A DNA stretch of 51,205 nt from Nostoc sp. NMS7 (GTDB taxonomy: Bacteria > Cyanobacteriota > Cyanobacteriia > Cyanobacteriales > Nostocaceae), in contig NZ_JABXKJ010000092.1 in NCBI RefSeq assembly GCF_017115085.1, positions 1 to 51,205 on the forward strand. The letters run 5' to 3'. Position 1 is the first letter of the stretch, and every line of letters starts with the position of its first letter. The translations under genes and the position numbers were made by a program. Below are positions 7,385 through 16,100 of this stretch, in pieces. Under the pieces are notes generated by a model, which saw nothing but the letters and a program-made list of their open reading frames with translations, was not told the DNA's origin and did not search any database.

Positions 7385-8680
7385 GTGTCCCAAGTTGTTT
7401 TAGAAAACGTTTATAAAAGTTTTTCCTCGCGTCAAGGGGAAAGTGTGACCTCACAAACTCAATCTTCCCTCACGCCTGGGGAGAAAACTGATACAGCGCC
7501 AGAGCGTGCGGGAAGTGTCAACGTCTTGCGGCGGATTAACCTGACGATCGCAGATGGGGAATTTATGGTGCTGGTTGGTCCTTCTGGTTGTGGTAAAAGC
7601 ACCCTGTTAAGGTTAATCGCCGGGTTAGAAGTGATGACTGGAGGGAATATTTGGGTAGGCGATCGCTTGATCAATGACCTACCACCCAAGGAACGCGACA
7701 TCGCAATGGTGTTTCAAAATTACGCCCTCTATCCTCACATGACGGTGTATGACAACATCGCCTTTGGGTTACGCCGTAGGCAATTGGGCAATAGGGAAAA
7801 TCAGCATTCCCCACTCCCCAACTGGGGAGAAAATCTTTTTGTGGGGGCAACAAGAAAGTTACCTAAAGGACTCCGTTATATTTCTGACAAAGAGCGGGCG
7901 GTGGATGAGCAGGTACGTAGTGTTGCTCAACTGTTGCAAATCGAAACATTGTTGAATCGCTTACCCAAACAGCTTTCTGGGGGACAAAGACAACGGGTTG
8001 CATTGGGAAGGGCGATCGCGCGTGACCCGGAAGTATTTTTAATGGATGAGCCACTTTCTAACTTAGATGCCAAACTGCGGGCAGAAACTCGCGCCCAGAT
8101 TGTCAAATTGCAGCGCCAATTGGGGACAACGACAATTTACGTCACCCATGATCAAACAGAAGCGATGACAATGGGCGATCGCATTGCAATTATGTCTGAG
8201 GGTAAAATTCAGCAAGTTGCTTCTCCCCTAGAACTTTACAACCGCCCTGCCAACCTTTTTGTAGCAGAGTTCATTGGTTCACCACCGATGAATTTTATTC
8301 CTGTAGAATTTCATGCGCCGCAGTTAATTACCTATTCCCAGTTTCGTTTCACCCTTCCACAAATCTGGGGAAATGCCCTACAAAAATATGATCGGAAAAC
8401 TCTAATTTTAGGTATTCGCCCAGAACATTTAAACTTGAGTATGCCTGCCACGAAAAATCTCCCAGTGCAGGTAGATTTGGTAGAGAATCTCGGCAACGAT
8501 TCCTTTCTCGCTGTTAAGATTGCCGAACCGGGATCTCAACCTACTACTACAGCTAATTACCTACAAGTGCGAATACCACCAGACCGATTTGTACAAGCTG
8601 GTGAGCAACTATGGTTATCACTAACTCCAGAGAAAATTCACTTTTTTGATCCAGAAACTGAGTTAGCGATATTTCCCTAG
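7385..8680 (+). CDS. ABC transporter ATP-binding protein, sugar (UgpC/MsmK) type, with insertions
   Basis: The ATPase subunit of a carbohydrate importer. It has Walker A GPSGCGKST (65-73), a Q-loop in VFQNYALYPHMT (109-120), signature LSGGQ (197-201), Walker B VFLMDEP (217-223), the switch His255 in VTHDQTEA, and a C-terminal OB/TOBE region (about 300-431) typical of the MalK/UgpC group. Two stretches are foreign to the family: residues ~15-42 before the first strand pair and ~133-165 after the helical-domain entry AFGLR. The second is encoded by DNA that looks like intergenic repeat (CCCCACTCCCCAACTGGGG). The start is GTG at 7385. No permease or binding-protein gene is adjacent, so it probably serves transporters encoded elsewhere. 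Confidence 0.88.
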   Translation: MSQVVLENVYKSFSSRQGESVTSQTQSSLTPGEKTDTAPERAGSVNVLRRINLTIADGEFMVLVGPSGCGKSTLLRLIAGLEVMTGGNIWVGDRLINDLPPKERDIAMVFQNYALYPHMTVYDNIAFGLRRRQLGNRENQHSPLPNWGENLFVGATRKLPKGLRYISDKERAVDEQVRSVAQLLQIETLLNRLPKQLSGGQRQRVALGRAIARDPEVFLMDEPLSNLDAKLRAETRAQIVKLQRQLGTTTIYVTHDQTEAMTMGDRIAIMSEGKIQQVASPLELYNRPANLFVAEFIGSPPMNFIPVEFHAPQLITYSQFRFTLPQIWGNALQKYDRKTLILGIRPEHLNLSMPATKNLPVQVDLVENLGNDSFLAVKIAEPGSQPTTTANYLQVRIPPDRFVQAGEQLWLSLTPEKIHFFDPETELAIFP

Positions 8681-9018
8681 AATCAATCAAATTAGCTCTA
8701 AGATTGATTGCAAGACATCCTACAGCACTTGGTTATCTACTGTAAACTATCAACAAAAAGAATTCGTTATGGCTTAAGCAAAACATAAATTTAAGTATAA
8801 ATTATTATAAGTATAGATCAATGTTTGAAAAATATCATATTTTAGTTGGCGATCGCTAAAATTAAGTACCCAGAAACCGATTAACACGAGATAATAATAA
8901 ACTCACACTACCCTTGGCTGTTATCCCATCAACCATTACAGAACTTGTTCTGACTTGGTTTAGGTAATTCACTTCCCAGCCACAGGGTCGAATTTTGCAA
9001 GTAGTTCTGAACCAAATT
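8681..9018. other. Intergenic region before the GH15 gene
   Basis: AT-rich, with no gene. A short inverted repeat (AATCAATC with GATTGATT) lies just after the ABC ATPase stop and may contribute to termination. The rest is presumably the promoter region of the GH15-like gene, but I cannot pick out a convincing promoter. Confidence 0.5.
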
Positions 9019-12000
9019 ATGAAAACATCTACCGAATTGCTAGCCCGCCTGGAGTATTATTACCAGCAAATCAAAACAATCATTCTGACTCGGCAGAATC
9101 CGATTACTGGTTTACTACCTGCGAGTACAGCGATTACAGCCCACGGCGATTATACTGATGCCTGGGTACGAGACAACGTTTACAGCATTTTGGCAGTTTG
9201 GGGTTTAGGACTTGCATACCGTAAGATTGACGACGACAAAGGACGCACTTATGAACTAGAACACAGTGTGATCAAACTGATGCGCGGGTTGCTATTTGCA
9301 ATGATGCGACAGGCTTATAAAGTAGAGACATTTAAACATACTCAGTCGCTACTGGATGGACTGCACGCTAAATATAATACCGCGACTGGCGATATTGTTG
9401 TTGGTGATGACGAATGGGGACATTTGCAACTGGATGCCACATCTATATTTTTACTAATGTTGGCGCAGATGACCGCAGCCGGATTGCAAATAATTTATAC
9501 GATTGATGAAGTGAATTTCGTCCAAAATTTGGTTTACTACATTGGACGAGCTTACCGCACCCCAGATTATGGCATTTGGGAACGTGGTAATAAAATTAAT
9601 CGTGGTAGTGCTGAGTTAAACGCTAGTTCCGTAGGTATGGCAAAAGCTGCTTTAGAAGCTATCAACGGACTCGATTTATTTGGTGTGCGTGGTAGTCAAG
9701 CATCGGTGATTCATGTGCTGCCAGATGAAATTGCCCGCGCCCGGATTACTTTAGAATCACTATTACCGAGAGAATCTGGTTCCAAAGAAATTGATGCGGC
9801 GCTGTTAAGTATTATTAGTTATCCTGCCTTTGCAGTGGAAGATTTGGAATTACGCGATCGCACCTTTAACGATATTATCAATAAACTGGCAGGTAAATAC
9901 GGCTGCAAACGTTTTCTGCGTGATGGACACCAAACCGTTTTAGAAGATCATCAACGCTTACACTACGAACCGTGGGAACTTAAGCAATTTGAACATATTG
10001 AATGCGAATGGCCGTTATTTTTCACTTATTTAGTTCTAGATGGATTATTTCGCGGCGAGCAAGAGCAAGTTAAAAAATACCAAGAGCTTTTAGAATCATT
10101 ACTTATAGAACAAGATGGTTTGCGTTTATTACCAGAACTTTATTATGTTCCAGCCGAAAACATAGAAGCAGAAAAATTAGCACCCCAAACGCAACCACGT
10201 TTACCCAATGAAAACATTCCCTTAGTGTGGGCGCAGAGTTTATATTTTCTCAGTGAAATGTTGAGTGAAGGGTTAGTGGCGGTTGGTGATATTGACCCTT
10301 TAGGAAGATATTTGTGTGTGGGAAAACAGCGCGAGGCATTGGTTCAAATTGCTTTCTTAGCAGAAGATGAAGATTTACAGACAAAACTAGAAGTTCACGG
10401 GATTGAGACACAAACGCCTACCCAAGTAGAACCGATTCAGGTGAGAAAAGCTGAAGAATTTTCCGCTATTTATACCCAAATTGGAAGTAACAATAAACTT
10501 GGTTTAACTGGGCGTCCAGCGCGGCGGTTGCGGAGTTTAACAACATCTAGAATCTTTCGGATTCGCGGTGAAACAATTGTATTTCTGCCTTCATTTTCCG
10601 ACTCTCAACAGTTTTACTTAACCCTTGATTACCATTTTCTGCTAGATCAAATTAGAAGCGAACTAGCTTACATTCAAAAATATTGGAACGATTTAGGGCG
10701 TCCTACTCTGACTTTAATGTTGACGCATACCATGTTAGAAATTGGTTCTGAGGCATTACTAGAATTAATGCAAGAACTGAAAAATGGTGTTTGTAACGGT
10801 GTGCGGGTGAAATTAGGGCGGCTAAATCAGCTAATGCTGACATCTGGAATCCAAAGAATTGATTTTCTCCCAAATGCAGAATTTTCGCGATCGCCAGTGA
10901 AAAATGCTAGCCCACGTTGCTATTATTTGGCTTATCATCCTGAGAAAAACTGGCGCTTAGGAAATACCCAAGAATTTCAAATGGAATGCGAAACCAACTT
11001 TGGGTTATTACTTTCTTATTTGCGCTCATCAGAGAATATCTACGAGCAAATTGAGTTATTGCAAACTTTAACTCGCTTGCAGGGAATGCAATTTGATACG
11101 GGGTACGGTGAACCAGGATATCCCGTCACCGTAGCTGATTTACTAGATGAAGTTTACACCAAAGCTGGAGATTTAGCTATTTGGGCAGTAGTACGCCAGG
11201 CTGCGGGGTTACGGCTTATGGTTGATATCAGCCTATCAGATGCAGTGACGAGTATTTTGGTACGGGGTAAGCAAATTGCTGTGGGTAAAGCTTACAGTGA
11301 AGCGTCCTTGATTACCGTACCCATGTCCCATAATGAAATTGCCGATAAAATTAATCATTTTTGTCGTGAAGATATACGCGATCGCGTCCTCACTCAAGAG
11401 ATTTTAATCTATCTTGGTATCTTAATTCGTTCAGAATCCGAACTATTTCAAGGACTACTAACGCTGAGAGTCGGCTATCTGATCTTATTGATTACCAGCG
11501 AACTAGCGCGGGAATTGTATGTCACTCAAGATGAAGCTTATGATCACTTAATGCAACTTTCACCCTTTGAAGTGAAAATGCGCTTGCGTCAGGTATTAAC
11601 TGGATATACAGGTATGAGTAACCTGTTGCGCCAGCAAGAATCACTGCACGTCAAGCAAAAAGAAAGTGATATTGCTTGGGTGGTGTCACCAGCAATAGAA
11701 GAAGAAATACAAGTAATACCAGGCGGTTGGCGGCGGTTTCGCCAAGCCGAGGGTGCGACGGGACGCGTACCAAAAGAATTTTTTCAGCAAGTTTGGCTAT
11801 TAATGCAACATTGCAAGGGTCTAGTAATTGGCGATAAACTAGAGCGCCGCAATCGTTTAGATAGTGAGATAATGTTGTCAGAAATGACAGCAGGTGAAAG
11901 AAATTTTGCTCTCTTGGTTGAGCATTTGCTGAATAAAATCGAAGCTCCAGAATATCGCCAAGTTAATATTGAAGCATTAAGAGAATTAGCTGCGATCGCT

Positions 12001-12225
12001 GCCAATAATCCCAACTTGCAAATAGAAGGATATATAGTATTAGATGTGTTAATTGGTCATGCAGTACGATTGGCATGGTTAGAAAACCATACTCATCGCA
12101 GCGATCGCTATGATGAGGATAAAGCTAGTGCGTGGCGATCGTTTTACAATACTTCTCCTAGAGATTGCGTTAGTTATATTTTAAAGGCTTTCCGCTTTTT
12201 AACAGAGTTTGTGAAAGATTTTTAA
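9019..12225 (+). CDS. Glycoside hydrolase family 15 / phosphorylase kinase alpha-beta-like protein
   Basis: A large protein (1068 residues from the ATG at 9019; a TTG at 8995 would add eight) resembling the regulatory subunits of eukaryotic phosphorylase kinase along most of its length. The N-terminal (alpha/alpha)6 GH15 domain has DAWVRDN, WGHLQLDATSIFLLML, PDYGIWERGNK and ELNASSVGMAKAALEA. Both GH15 catalytic acids appear present: Glu188 in the WE motif (acid) and Glu373 in LPELY (base). The C-terminal third has MTAGERNFALLVEHLLNKIE and EYRQVNIEAL blocks, like phosphorylase kinase alpha. No gamma-subunit-like kinase is nearby. It may hydrolyse alpha-glucans or sense them; which is not known. 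Its stop codon abuts a CGCAGAGG repeat. Confidence 0.85.
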   Translation: MKTSTELLARLEYYYQQIKTIILTRQNPITGLLPASTAITAHGDYTDAWVRDNVYSILAVWGLGLAYRKIDDDKGRTYELEHSVIKLMRGLLFAMMRQAYKVETFKHTQSLLDGLHAKYNTATGDIVVGDDEWGHLQLDATSIFLLMLAQMTAAGLQIIYTIDEVNFVQNLVYYIGRAYRTPDYGIWERGNKINRGSAELNASSVGMAKAALEAINGLDLFGVRGSQASVIHVLPDEIARARITLESLLPRESGSKEIDAALLSIISYPAFAVEDLELRDRTFNDIINKLAGKYGCKRFLRDGHQTVLEDHQRLHYEPWELKQFEHIECEWPLFFTYLVLDGLFRGEQEQVKKYQELLESLLIEQDGLRLLPELYYVPAENIEAEKLAPQTQPRLPNENIPLVWAQSLYFLSEMLSEGLVAVGDIDPLGRYLCVGKQREALVQIAFLAEDEDLQTKLEVHGIETQTPTQVEPIQVRKAEEFSAIYTQIGSNNKLGLTGRPARRLRSLTTSRIFRIRGETIVFLPSFSDSQQFYLTLDYHFLLDQIRSELAYIQKYWNDLGRPTLTLMLTHTMLEIGSEALLELMQELKNGVCNGVRVKLGRLNQLMLTSGIQRIDFLPNAEFSRSPVKNASPRCYYLAYHPEKNWRLGNTQEFQMECETNFGLLLSYLRSSENIYEQIELLQTLTRLQGMQFDTGYGEPGYPVTVADLLDEVYTKAGDLAIWAVVRQAAGLRLMVDISLSDAVTSILVRGKQIAVGKAYSEASLITVPMSHNEIADKINHFCREDIRDRVLTQEILIYLGILIRSESELFQGLLTLRVGYLILLITSELARELYVTQDEAYDHLMQLSPFEVKMRLRQVLTGYTGMSNLLRQQESLHVKQKESDIAWVVSPAIEEEIQVIPGGWRRFRQAEGATGRVPKEFFQQVWLLMQHCKGLVIGDKLERRNRLDSEIMLSEMTAGERNFALLVEHLLNKIEAPEYRQVNIEALRELAAIAANNPNLQIEGYIVLDVLIGHAVRLAWLENHTHRSDRYDEDKASAWRSFYNTSPRDCVSYILKAFRFLTEFVKDF

Positions 12226-12256
12226 ACGCAGAGGAACGCAAAGGAAACCGCAGAGG
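12224..12256. repeat. Left CGCAGAGG repeat block flanking the GxxExxY gene
   Basis: Three tandem ~11-bp units (AAACGCAGAGG, AACGCAAAGG, AAACCGCAGAGG) fill the gap between the GH15 stop codon and the GxxExxY start codon. They are the inverted equivalent of the block at 12640-12682. Confidence 0.85.
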
Positions 12257-12634
12257 ATGAGAGAGAATGAGTTGAGTGAGGTGATTATTGGTTGTGCGAT
12301 GAGGGTGCATACTGCTTTGGGGCTTGGTTTGTTGGAATCGGCTTATGAGGTGTGCTTGGATTACGAGTTGAACGAAGCCGGATTGAATGTTGGTAAGCAA
12401 ATTCCATTACCTTTGGTTTACCAAAATGTGCAATTGGAATGCGTTTATCGATTAGATTTGATAGTCGAAAACCAAGTAATTGTAGAAATTAAGTCTGTAG
12501 AATCCTTGAACCCGATTCACTCCGTTCAACTCCTAACCTATCTCAAACTAGCAAACTGCAAACTAGGACTTATGATCAACTTTAACGTCCTCCACCTCAA
12601 AGAAGGAATCAAACGCGTAGCCAACAACCTCTAA
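12257..12634 (+). CDS. GxxExxY protein (PD-(D/E)XK nuclease-like)
   Basis: A 125-residue protein with the name-giving motif GLLESAY (24-30) after VHTALGLG. A PD-(D/E)XK-like core follows: Asp67 in YRLDLIV, then Glu77 and Lys79 in VIVEIKS. A conserved SVQLLTYLKLAN helix and a GLMINFN strand come next, and this whole plan matches the GxxExxY family. The biological role is unknown, although the fold suggests a nuclease. The ATG at 12257 directly touches the upstream repeat, leaving little room for a ribosome-binding site. An in-frame TTG at 12272, preceded by GAGAGAATGAG, is an alternative. The gene is bracketed by inverted CGCAGAGG-type repeats, suggesting a mobile or recurrently dispersed cassette. 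Confidence 0.85.
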   Translation: MRENELSEVIIGCAMRVHTALGLGLLESAYEVCLDYELNEAGLNVGKQIPLPLVYQNVQLECVYRLDLIVENQVIVEIKSVESLNPIHSVQLLTYLKLANCKLGLMINFNVLHLKEGIKRVANNL

Positions 12635-12639
12635 CTCTT

Positions 12640-12682
12640 CCTCTGCGTTCCTCTGCGTTTCCCTCCGCGTTCCTCTGCGTTT
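12640..12682. repeat. Right CCTCTGCGTT repeat block flanking the GxxExxY gene
   Basis: Four tandem units (CCTCTGCGTT, CCTCTGCGTTTC, CCTCCGCGTT, CCTCTGCGTTT) begin five bases after the GxxExxY stop codon. Their reverse complement matches the block at 12224-12256. Confidence 0.85.
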
Positions 12683-12732
12683 CAAAAAAATATCCCCCAC
12701 CTCAGATTCCAAAAGCAGGGGTTTTATTAAAT

Positions 12733-13047
12733 CTACTTAACAGAAACAGCATCAACATCAATCGTGCTTGCAGTGGAGGTAGAACCCTCACTAGTATTGG
12801 GTACTTCACTAGCCACATCACCCTTACGAGCTTTCCAGCCTTCAATCACTAGTCCAGATACCTCACTAACTAGTAAAGTCAAAAGGAAAACATCATCAAT
12901 CTGTCCCACAACGGGTAGAAAATCTGGGACAATATCGATTGGGCTAACCAAGTAAACCAACGTTCCTAAAATTACCCACCAACGGTACTTGGGGTTACGA
13001 AGCAAATTGCCATACCAAGTGTAAAGTGATTGGATTGAAAATTTCAT
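12733..13047 (-). CDS. YkvA/DUF1232 family membrane protein
   Basis: A 104-residue protein with the DUF1232 core YLVSPIDIVPDFLPVVGQIDD (residues 32-52, split by a hydrophobic turn) flanked by hydrophobic helices (23-36 and 53-70). The C-terminal tail is charged and Ser/Thr-rich. The family is widespread and of unknown function. GGAGG (complement of 13056-13060) sits 8 bases before the ATG, a good ribosome-binding site. It converges with the GxxExxY gene. Confidence 0.85.
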   Translation of the reverse strand: MKFSIQSLYTWYGNLLRNPKYRWWVILGTLVYLVSPIDIVPDFLPVVGQIDDVFLLTLLVSEVSGLVIEGWKARKGDVASEVPNTSEGSTSTASTIDVDAVSVK

Positions 13048-13288
13048 ATTTTGAACCTCCAGTTATCTTTCATTTTGACAAATTATCCTAAAAACTCCCG
13101 GTGGGAATAACCGCCCTAGTTAGTCTGGAAGACGCTACTGGTAATCTGTCACCAATACCCAATGCTTACACCGTCTTTTTAGGTTTTCGAGAAATTTATA
13201 TTTTGGAAGTCCCTCATTTTGCATTAATCTCTAGAATTAAAATGCTTTAGCATATTTGCTCTAGTCATGGAGGGAGGAAACTTAAACA

Positions 13289-14017
13289 GTGGATATTTTA
13301 GATTTGTTTTATAAGGGCGGACCAGCGATGTGGCCTTTGCTGGTTCTCTCGATTCTGTCTTTGAGTGTGATTTTCGAGCGTTTGTGGTTCTGGTTGCGAA
13401 TGTTGACTCAGGAAAAGCAAATAGTCAATCGCATCCTGGATGCTGCCCAAGATAATTGGGAAGTAGCTGCGGACATTGCTAGCAGGGCAAGCCATCAGCC
13501 TGTGGGGCGTTTTCTCTACGCCCCTCTACGCTTTGCTAAAACTGATGCGGAAACCTTTCGATTAGCACTGGAAGCTACCGCCGAAGATGAATTGGCTGGA
13601 ATGCGGCGGGGCGAAAAACTTTTAGAAGCCGTGATTGCCCTAGCGCCACTGCTGGGATTGTTAGGCACGGTTTTGGGTTTAATCCGCGCTTTGCGATCGA
13701 TTCGGATTGGGGATTTAGGAACTGAATCTACGGCTGGGGTGACAACTGGTATTGGTGAATCACTGATTGCTACGGCAACTGGGTTAATAGTTGCCATCAT
13801 TAGTTTGGCATTTTACCGCCTATTTCAAAGTTTTGTAGTTAACCAAGTCAAAGTTTTTCGGAAGGCAGGGAATGAGATGGAATTGCTCTACCGCCAGTCT
13901 CCGCCTGATTTTAGTAATAGAACATCAGCAATTGTGCCAGAAAATTTCACTCCACCCCGCAAGCCAGGAAAGACTAAGTTTTCTGAAACTCCTGAACCCC
14001 CGAATGCACCTAATTAA
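13289..14017 (+). CDS. exbB: MotA/TolQ/ExbB proton channel family protein
   Basis: Proton-channel subunit that energises a TonB- or Tol-type system. The 242 residues carry three membrane segments: ~13-36 ([20 protein letters not shown]), ~110-132 ([19 protein letters not shown]) and ~155-180 ([20 protein letters not shown]), with a large cytoplasmic loop between the first two. The Pro- and Gly-rich pattern of helices 2 and 3 is family-typical. The start is GTG at 13289, behind a strong GGAGGGAGGAAA. It is followed after 43 bases by an ExbD-like gene, forming a likely two-gene operon. No tonB or receptor gene is in the window. Confidence 0.88.
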   Translation: MDILDLFYKGGPAMWPLLVLSILSLSVIFERLWFWLRMLTQEKQIVNRILDAAQDNWEVAADIASRASHQPVGRFLYAPLRFAKTDAETFRLALEATAEDELAGMRRGEKLLEAVIALAPLLGLLGTVLGLIRALRSIRIGDLGTESTAGVTTGIGESLIATATGLIVAIISLAFYRLFQSFVVNQVKVFRKAGNEMELLYRQSPPDFSNRTSAIVPENFTPPRKPGKTKFSETPEPPNAPN

Positions 14018-14060
14018 TAGTCAAGAATTCAACCCCAAAACCAGGTGTTAGAGTGAGACG

Positions 14061-14744
14061 ATGAAAGTTAATCTACATACTCCAATTGAAGAAGTCCAAG
14101 TTCAAATCATCCCTTTAATTGATGTTGTTTTTTGTATCCTGACGTTTTTTTTGTTAGCAGCTTTACAATTTACGCGGCAACAGGCAATAAATGTTGATTT
14201 GCCTAAAGCCAGCCCCAGTTCAGTATCTGGAATCACCTCACAGAGTGGAAGTCTGATTGTAACTATCGATGCCGTTGGCAATACTTATATAGAAAAACAG
14301 CCTGTAAAACGGGAGGATTTGCGACAAAGCTTAAAACAGTATTTCCAACAAAATCCCAGTGCCATTGTGGTGCTGAATGCTTCCCGGACAGCAACTTACA
14401 ATGATGTGATTGAGACATTGGATTTGCTCCGGCAAGTAGGGGGCGATCGCGTTTCTTTGGGAATTATTCCTGGCCCATCTCAACCACCCACAGACTCACT
14501 CAAGGAGCCGGCTGTTCCGTCATTCCCAATCAATCCTGGTGCATCAACACTTCCAGGTATCAATCCCGAAGGGAATCTTACCCCTAATTTTCCCTTAGCA
14601 CCTAATTCCGTACCCTTCCCGACGGTAACTGGTCAACCTACAACTCGGCAAGGCATCAGTCCGATCAATCCTGGTATTTCTAACCCACCAGCATCCCCAG
14701 CCCCTGTAGCACCCAAACAAACCCAACCTACTCTTAAAAAATGA
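14061..14744 (+). CDS. exbD: ExbD/TolR family biopolymer transport protein with proline-rich tail
   Basis: Partner of the preceding ExbB-like protein. A single N-terminal membrane helix (about 16-38) carries the essential Asp21 in IIPLIDVVFCIL, as in ExbD/TolR. A periplasmic domain follows to about residue 150 (with NPSAIVVLNASRTATYNDVIETLDLLRQVG). The last ~75 residues are rich in Pro, Ser and Asn, extending well beyond the usual ~140-residue ExbD; this tail may reach through the periplasm. The start ATG is preceded by GAGTGAGA. Confidence 0.88.
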   Translation: MKVNLHTPIEEVQVQIIPLIDVVFCILTFFLLAALQFTRQQAINVDLPKASPSSVSGITSQSGSLIVTIDAVGNTYIEKQPVKREDLRQSLKQYFQQNPSAIVVLNASRTATYNDVIETLDLLRQVGGDRVSLGIIPGPSQPPTDSLKEPAVPSFPINPGASTLPGINPEGNLTPNFPLAPNSVPFPTVTGQPTTRQGISPINPGISNPPASPAPVAPKQTQPTLKK

Positions 14745-14748
14745 GATC

Positions 14749-14779
14749 GGGAGCAGGGGAGAATTAGATCCCCACTCCC
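14749..14779 (+). terminator. Terminator-like hairpin after exbD
   Basis: GGGAG plus GGGGA (14749-14760) pair with TCCCC plus CTCCC (14769-14779) across small bulges. The hairpin starts a few bases after the exbD stop. A T-run (CTTTTTCC) follows about 10 bases later. Confidence 0.5.
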
Positions 14780-14940
14780 CTTCAAGCTTTTTCCCAAACC
14801 TAAAGATATCTAAAATAAAATTCGGTTAGATAAAAATTTCCTGCTAATTTATAGATAATTGGTTGAGCTTTAAAGATTTTTCCAGCGATAAACTAAAGTA
14901 ATTTATCACCAATTGCCATTCACGTTTCAGGGGTTGTGGC

Positions 14941-15303
14941 ATGAATATCATGACGCTTTTAATTGTTTGGGTAGTAACAGCTATCAGCCTGTTGATAATT
15001 AGCAAATTACCTCTGGGAGTTGAAATTGACACTCCAGGTAAAGCTTTCCTTTCGGCGGCAGTGCTTGGTATCGTCACAGCAATAGTCAGACCGATTTTAA
15101 GCCTCGTTTTTGCAGTACCAAATTTACTCACATTGGATTTACTATCCAGTATTTTCACATTTATGATTGCCGTGGTTTGTTTTAGTATTGCTGCTTGGTT
15201 AGTAGACGGCTTTTACTTACGTTACGGCATTTGGAGTGCTGTTATCGGAGCATTTACGCTGACTATAATTAACAGCTTAATCTACAGATTATTAGGCGTA
15301 TAA
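14941..15303 (+). CDS. Phage holin family (4TM) membrane protein
   Basis: A 120-residue, very hydrophobic protein with four predicted membrane segments (about 4-20, 33-57, 62-88 and 95-117). It includes the characteristic VRPIL pattern after helix 2 (AAVLGIVTAIVRPILSLV). It belongs to the widespread holin-superfamily-IV-like group, which despite its name is mostly chromosomal and not linked to phage. No phage genes are nearby. Function is unknown. It converges with thf1. Confidence 0.78.
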   Translation: MNIMTLLIVWVVTAISLLIISKLPLGVEIDTPGKAFLSAAVLGIVTAIVRPILSLVFAVPNLLTLDLLSSIFTFMIAVVCFSIAAWLVDGFYLRYGIWSAVIGAFTLTIINSLIYRLLGV

Positions 15304-15310
15304 AGTTAAA

Positions 15311-15372
15311 AATTAGGAGTTAAGAGTTAAGAGTTAAGAGTTATTAACAATTCCTCACTCAGAACTCCTAAC
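15311..15372. repeat. AAGAGTT heptamer repeats with fold-back
   Basis: TTAGGAGTT, followed by three AAGAGTT heptamers, is complementary to AACTCCTAA about 45 bases later. The structure lies between the convergent holin-like and thf1 genes and could end transcription from both sides. Confidence 0.6.
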
Positions 15373-15392
15373 TCATCACTTTCATCTCCTAA

Positions 15393-16100
15393 CTATTCGT
15401 TGGAACTTGGGGGAGCAACTGGGGTAGTTGATTGTTGTTTACGTTGCTCGCGTTTTTTGCGATCGGCTGAGAGCATATCTGCCATCACTACCAGTGCTTG
15501 CGCCATCTTGTCTAGATTAGAACGGTATAGCTCCAAATCCTTGTTGAGTTTGTCATCAGAGAGGTGCAAGCCAGCAGCGATCGCTTTCAGCGCCTCAGTG
15601 AGTTGTTTTTCATCTTTGACTAATTCCGGATCTGACAGTTCTAATAACGAAAATACACCAATTGCAAACAAACGGTTGTATTTAAAGTTAGGATTGTTGG
15701 CGATCGCTTGCAGGTGTCCTTGCAAGTCAGCATCTCGATCTAAATGAGTAGTTTGACCTAGCCACGCAATTAAATCTTTAACTGGCAAACCTTTAGCTAC
15801 AGTTTGCAATCTTTCGGCATCCTGTCGATAGCGTTGCGGATCGTTTTCTATAGCCCGACATAGGGCATTAAAAATTGATTCTTGATCACGTTCTGGTTGA
15901 TAGCCCTCCATGAAGCGGTCAAAGGTAGTGACGACACCCAAGGCATAAATCGGATTGTAGCTAAAATCGATATTTACTGACAGCAGATGCATTTCCACCA
16001 TCAATTCTTCTACTACCCGACGATAAATAGTGTTGATCGGACGGGTGTGAAGATTGTAGAAAGTTCGCTTTGTATCAGAGACAGTACGGACGTTATTCAC
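15393..16100 (-). CDS. thf1: Photosystem II biogenesis protein Psb29 / Thf1
   Basis: Recognised by the N-terminal sequence NNVRTVSDTKRTFYNLHTRP and the segments INTIYRRVVEELMVEMHLL, YNPIYALGVVTTFDRFMEGY and NRLFAIGVFSLLELS. Thf1/Psb29 is a soluble, thylakoid-associated protein needed for normal photosystem II repair, and it interacts with FtsH proteases. The 235-residue length is typical, with a helical C-terminal coiled-coil region (about 180-225). The start is GTG at 16100, chosen because the conserved N-terminus begins there; no clear ribosome-binding site precedes it. It is divergent from the cpcT-type lyase gene, another light-harvesting function. Confidence 0.93.
   Translation of the reverse strand: MNNVRTVSDTKRTFYNLHTRPINTIYRRVVEELMVEMHLLSVNIDFSYNPIYALGVVTTFDRFMEGYQPERDQESIFNALCRAIENDPQRYRQDAERLQTVAKGLPVKDLIAWLGQTTHLDRDADLQGHLQAIANNPNFKYNRLFAIGVFSLLELSDPELVKDEKQLTEALKAIAAGLHLSDDKLNKDLELYRSNLDKMAQALVVMADMLSADRKKREQRKQQSTTPVAPPSSNE

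Noticed and set aside
14941..15303. Holin-like gene taken as evidence for a prophage
   Set aside because: The family is chromosomal in most cyanobacteria and no other phage gene is nearby.
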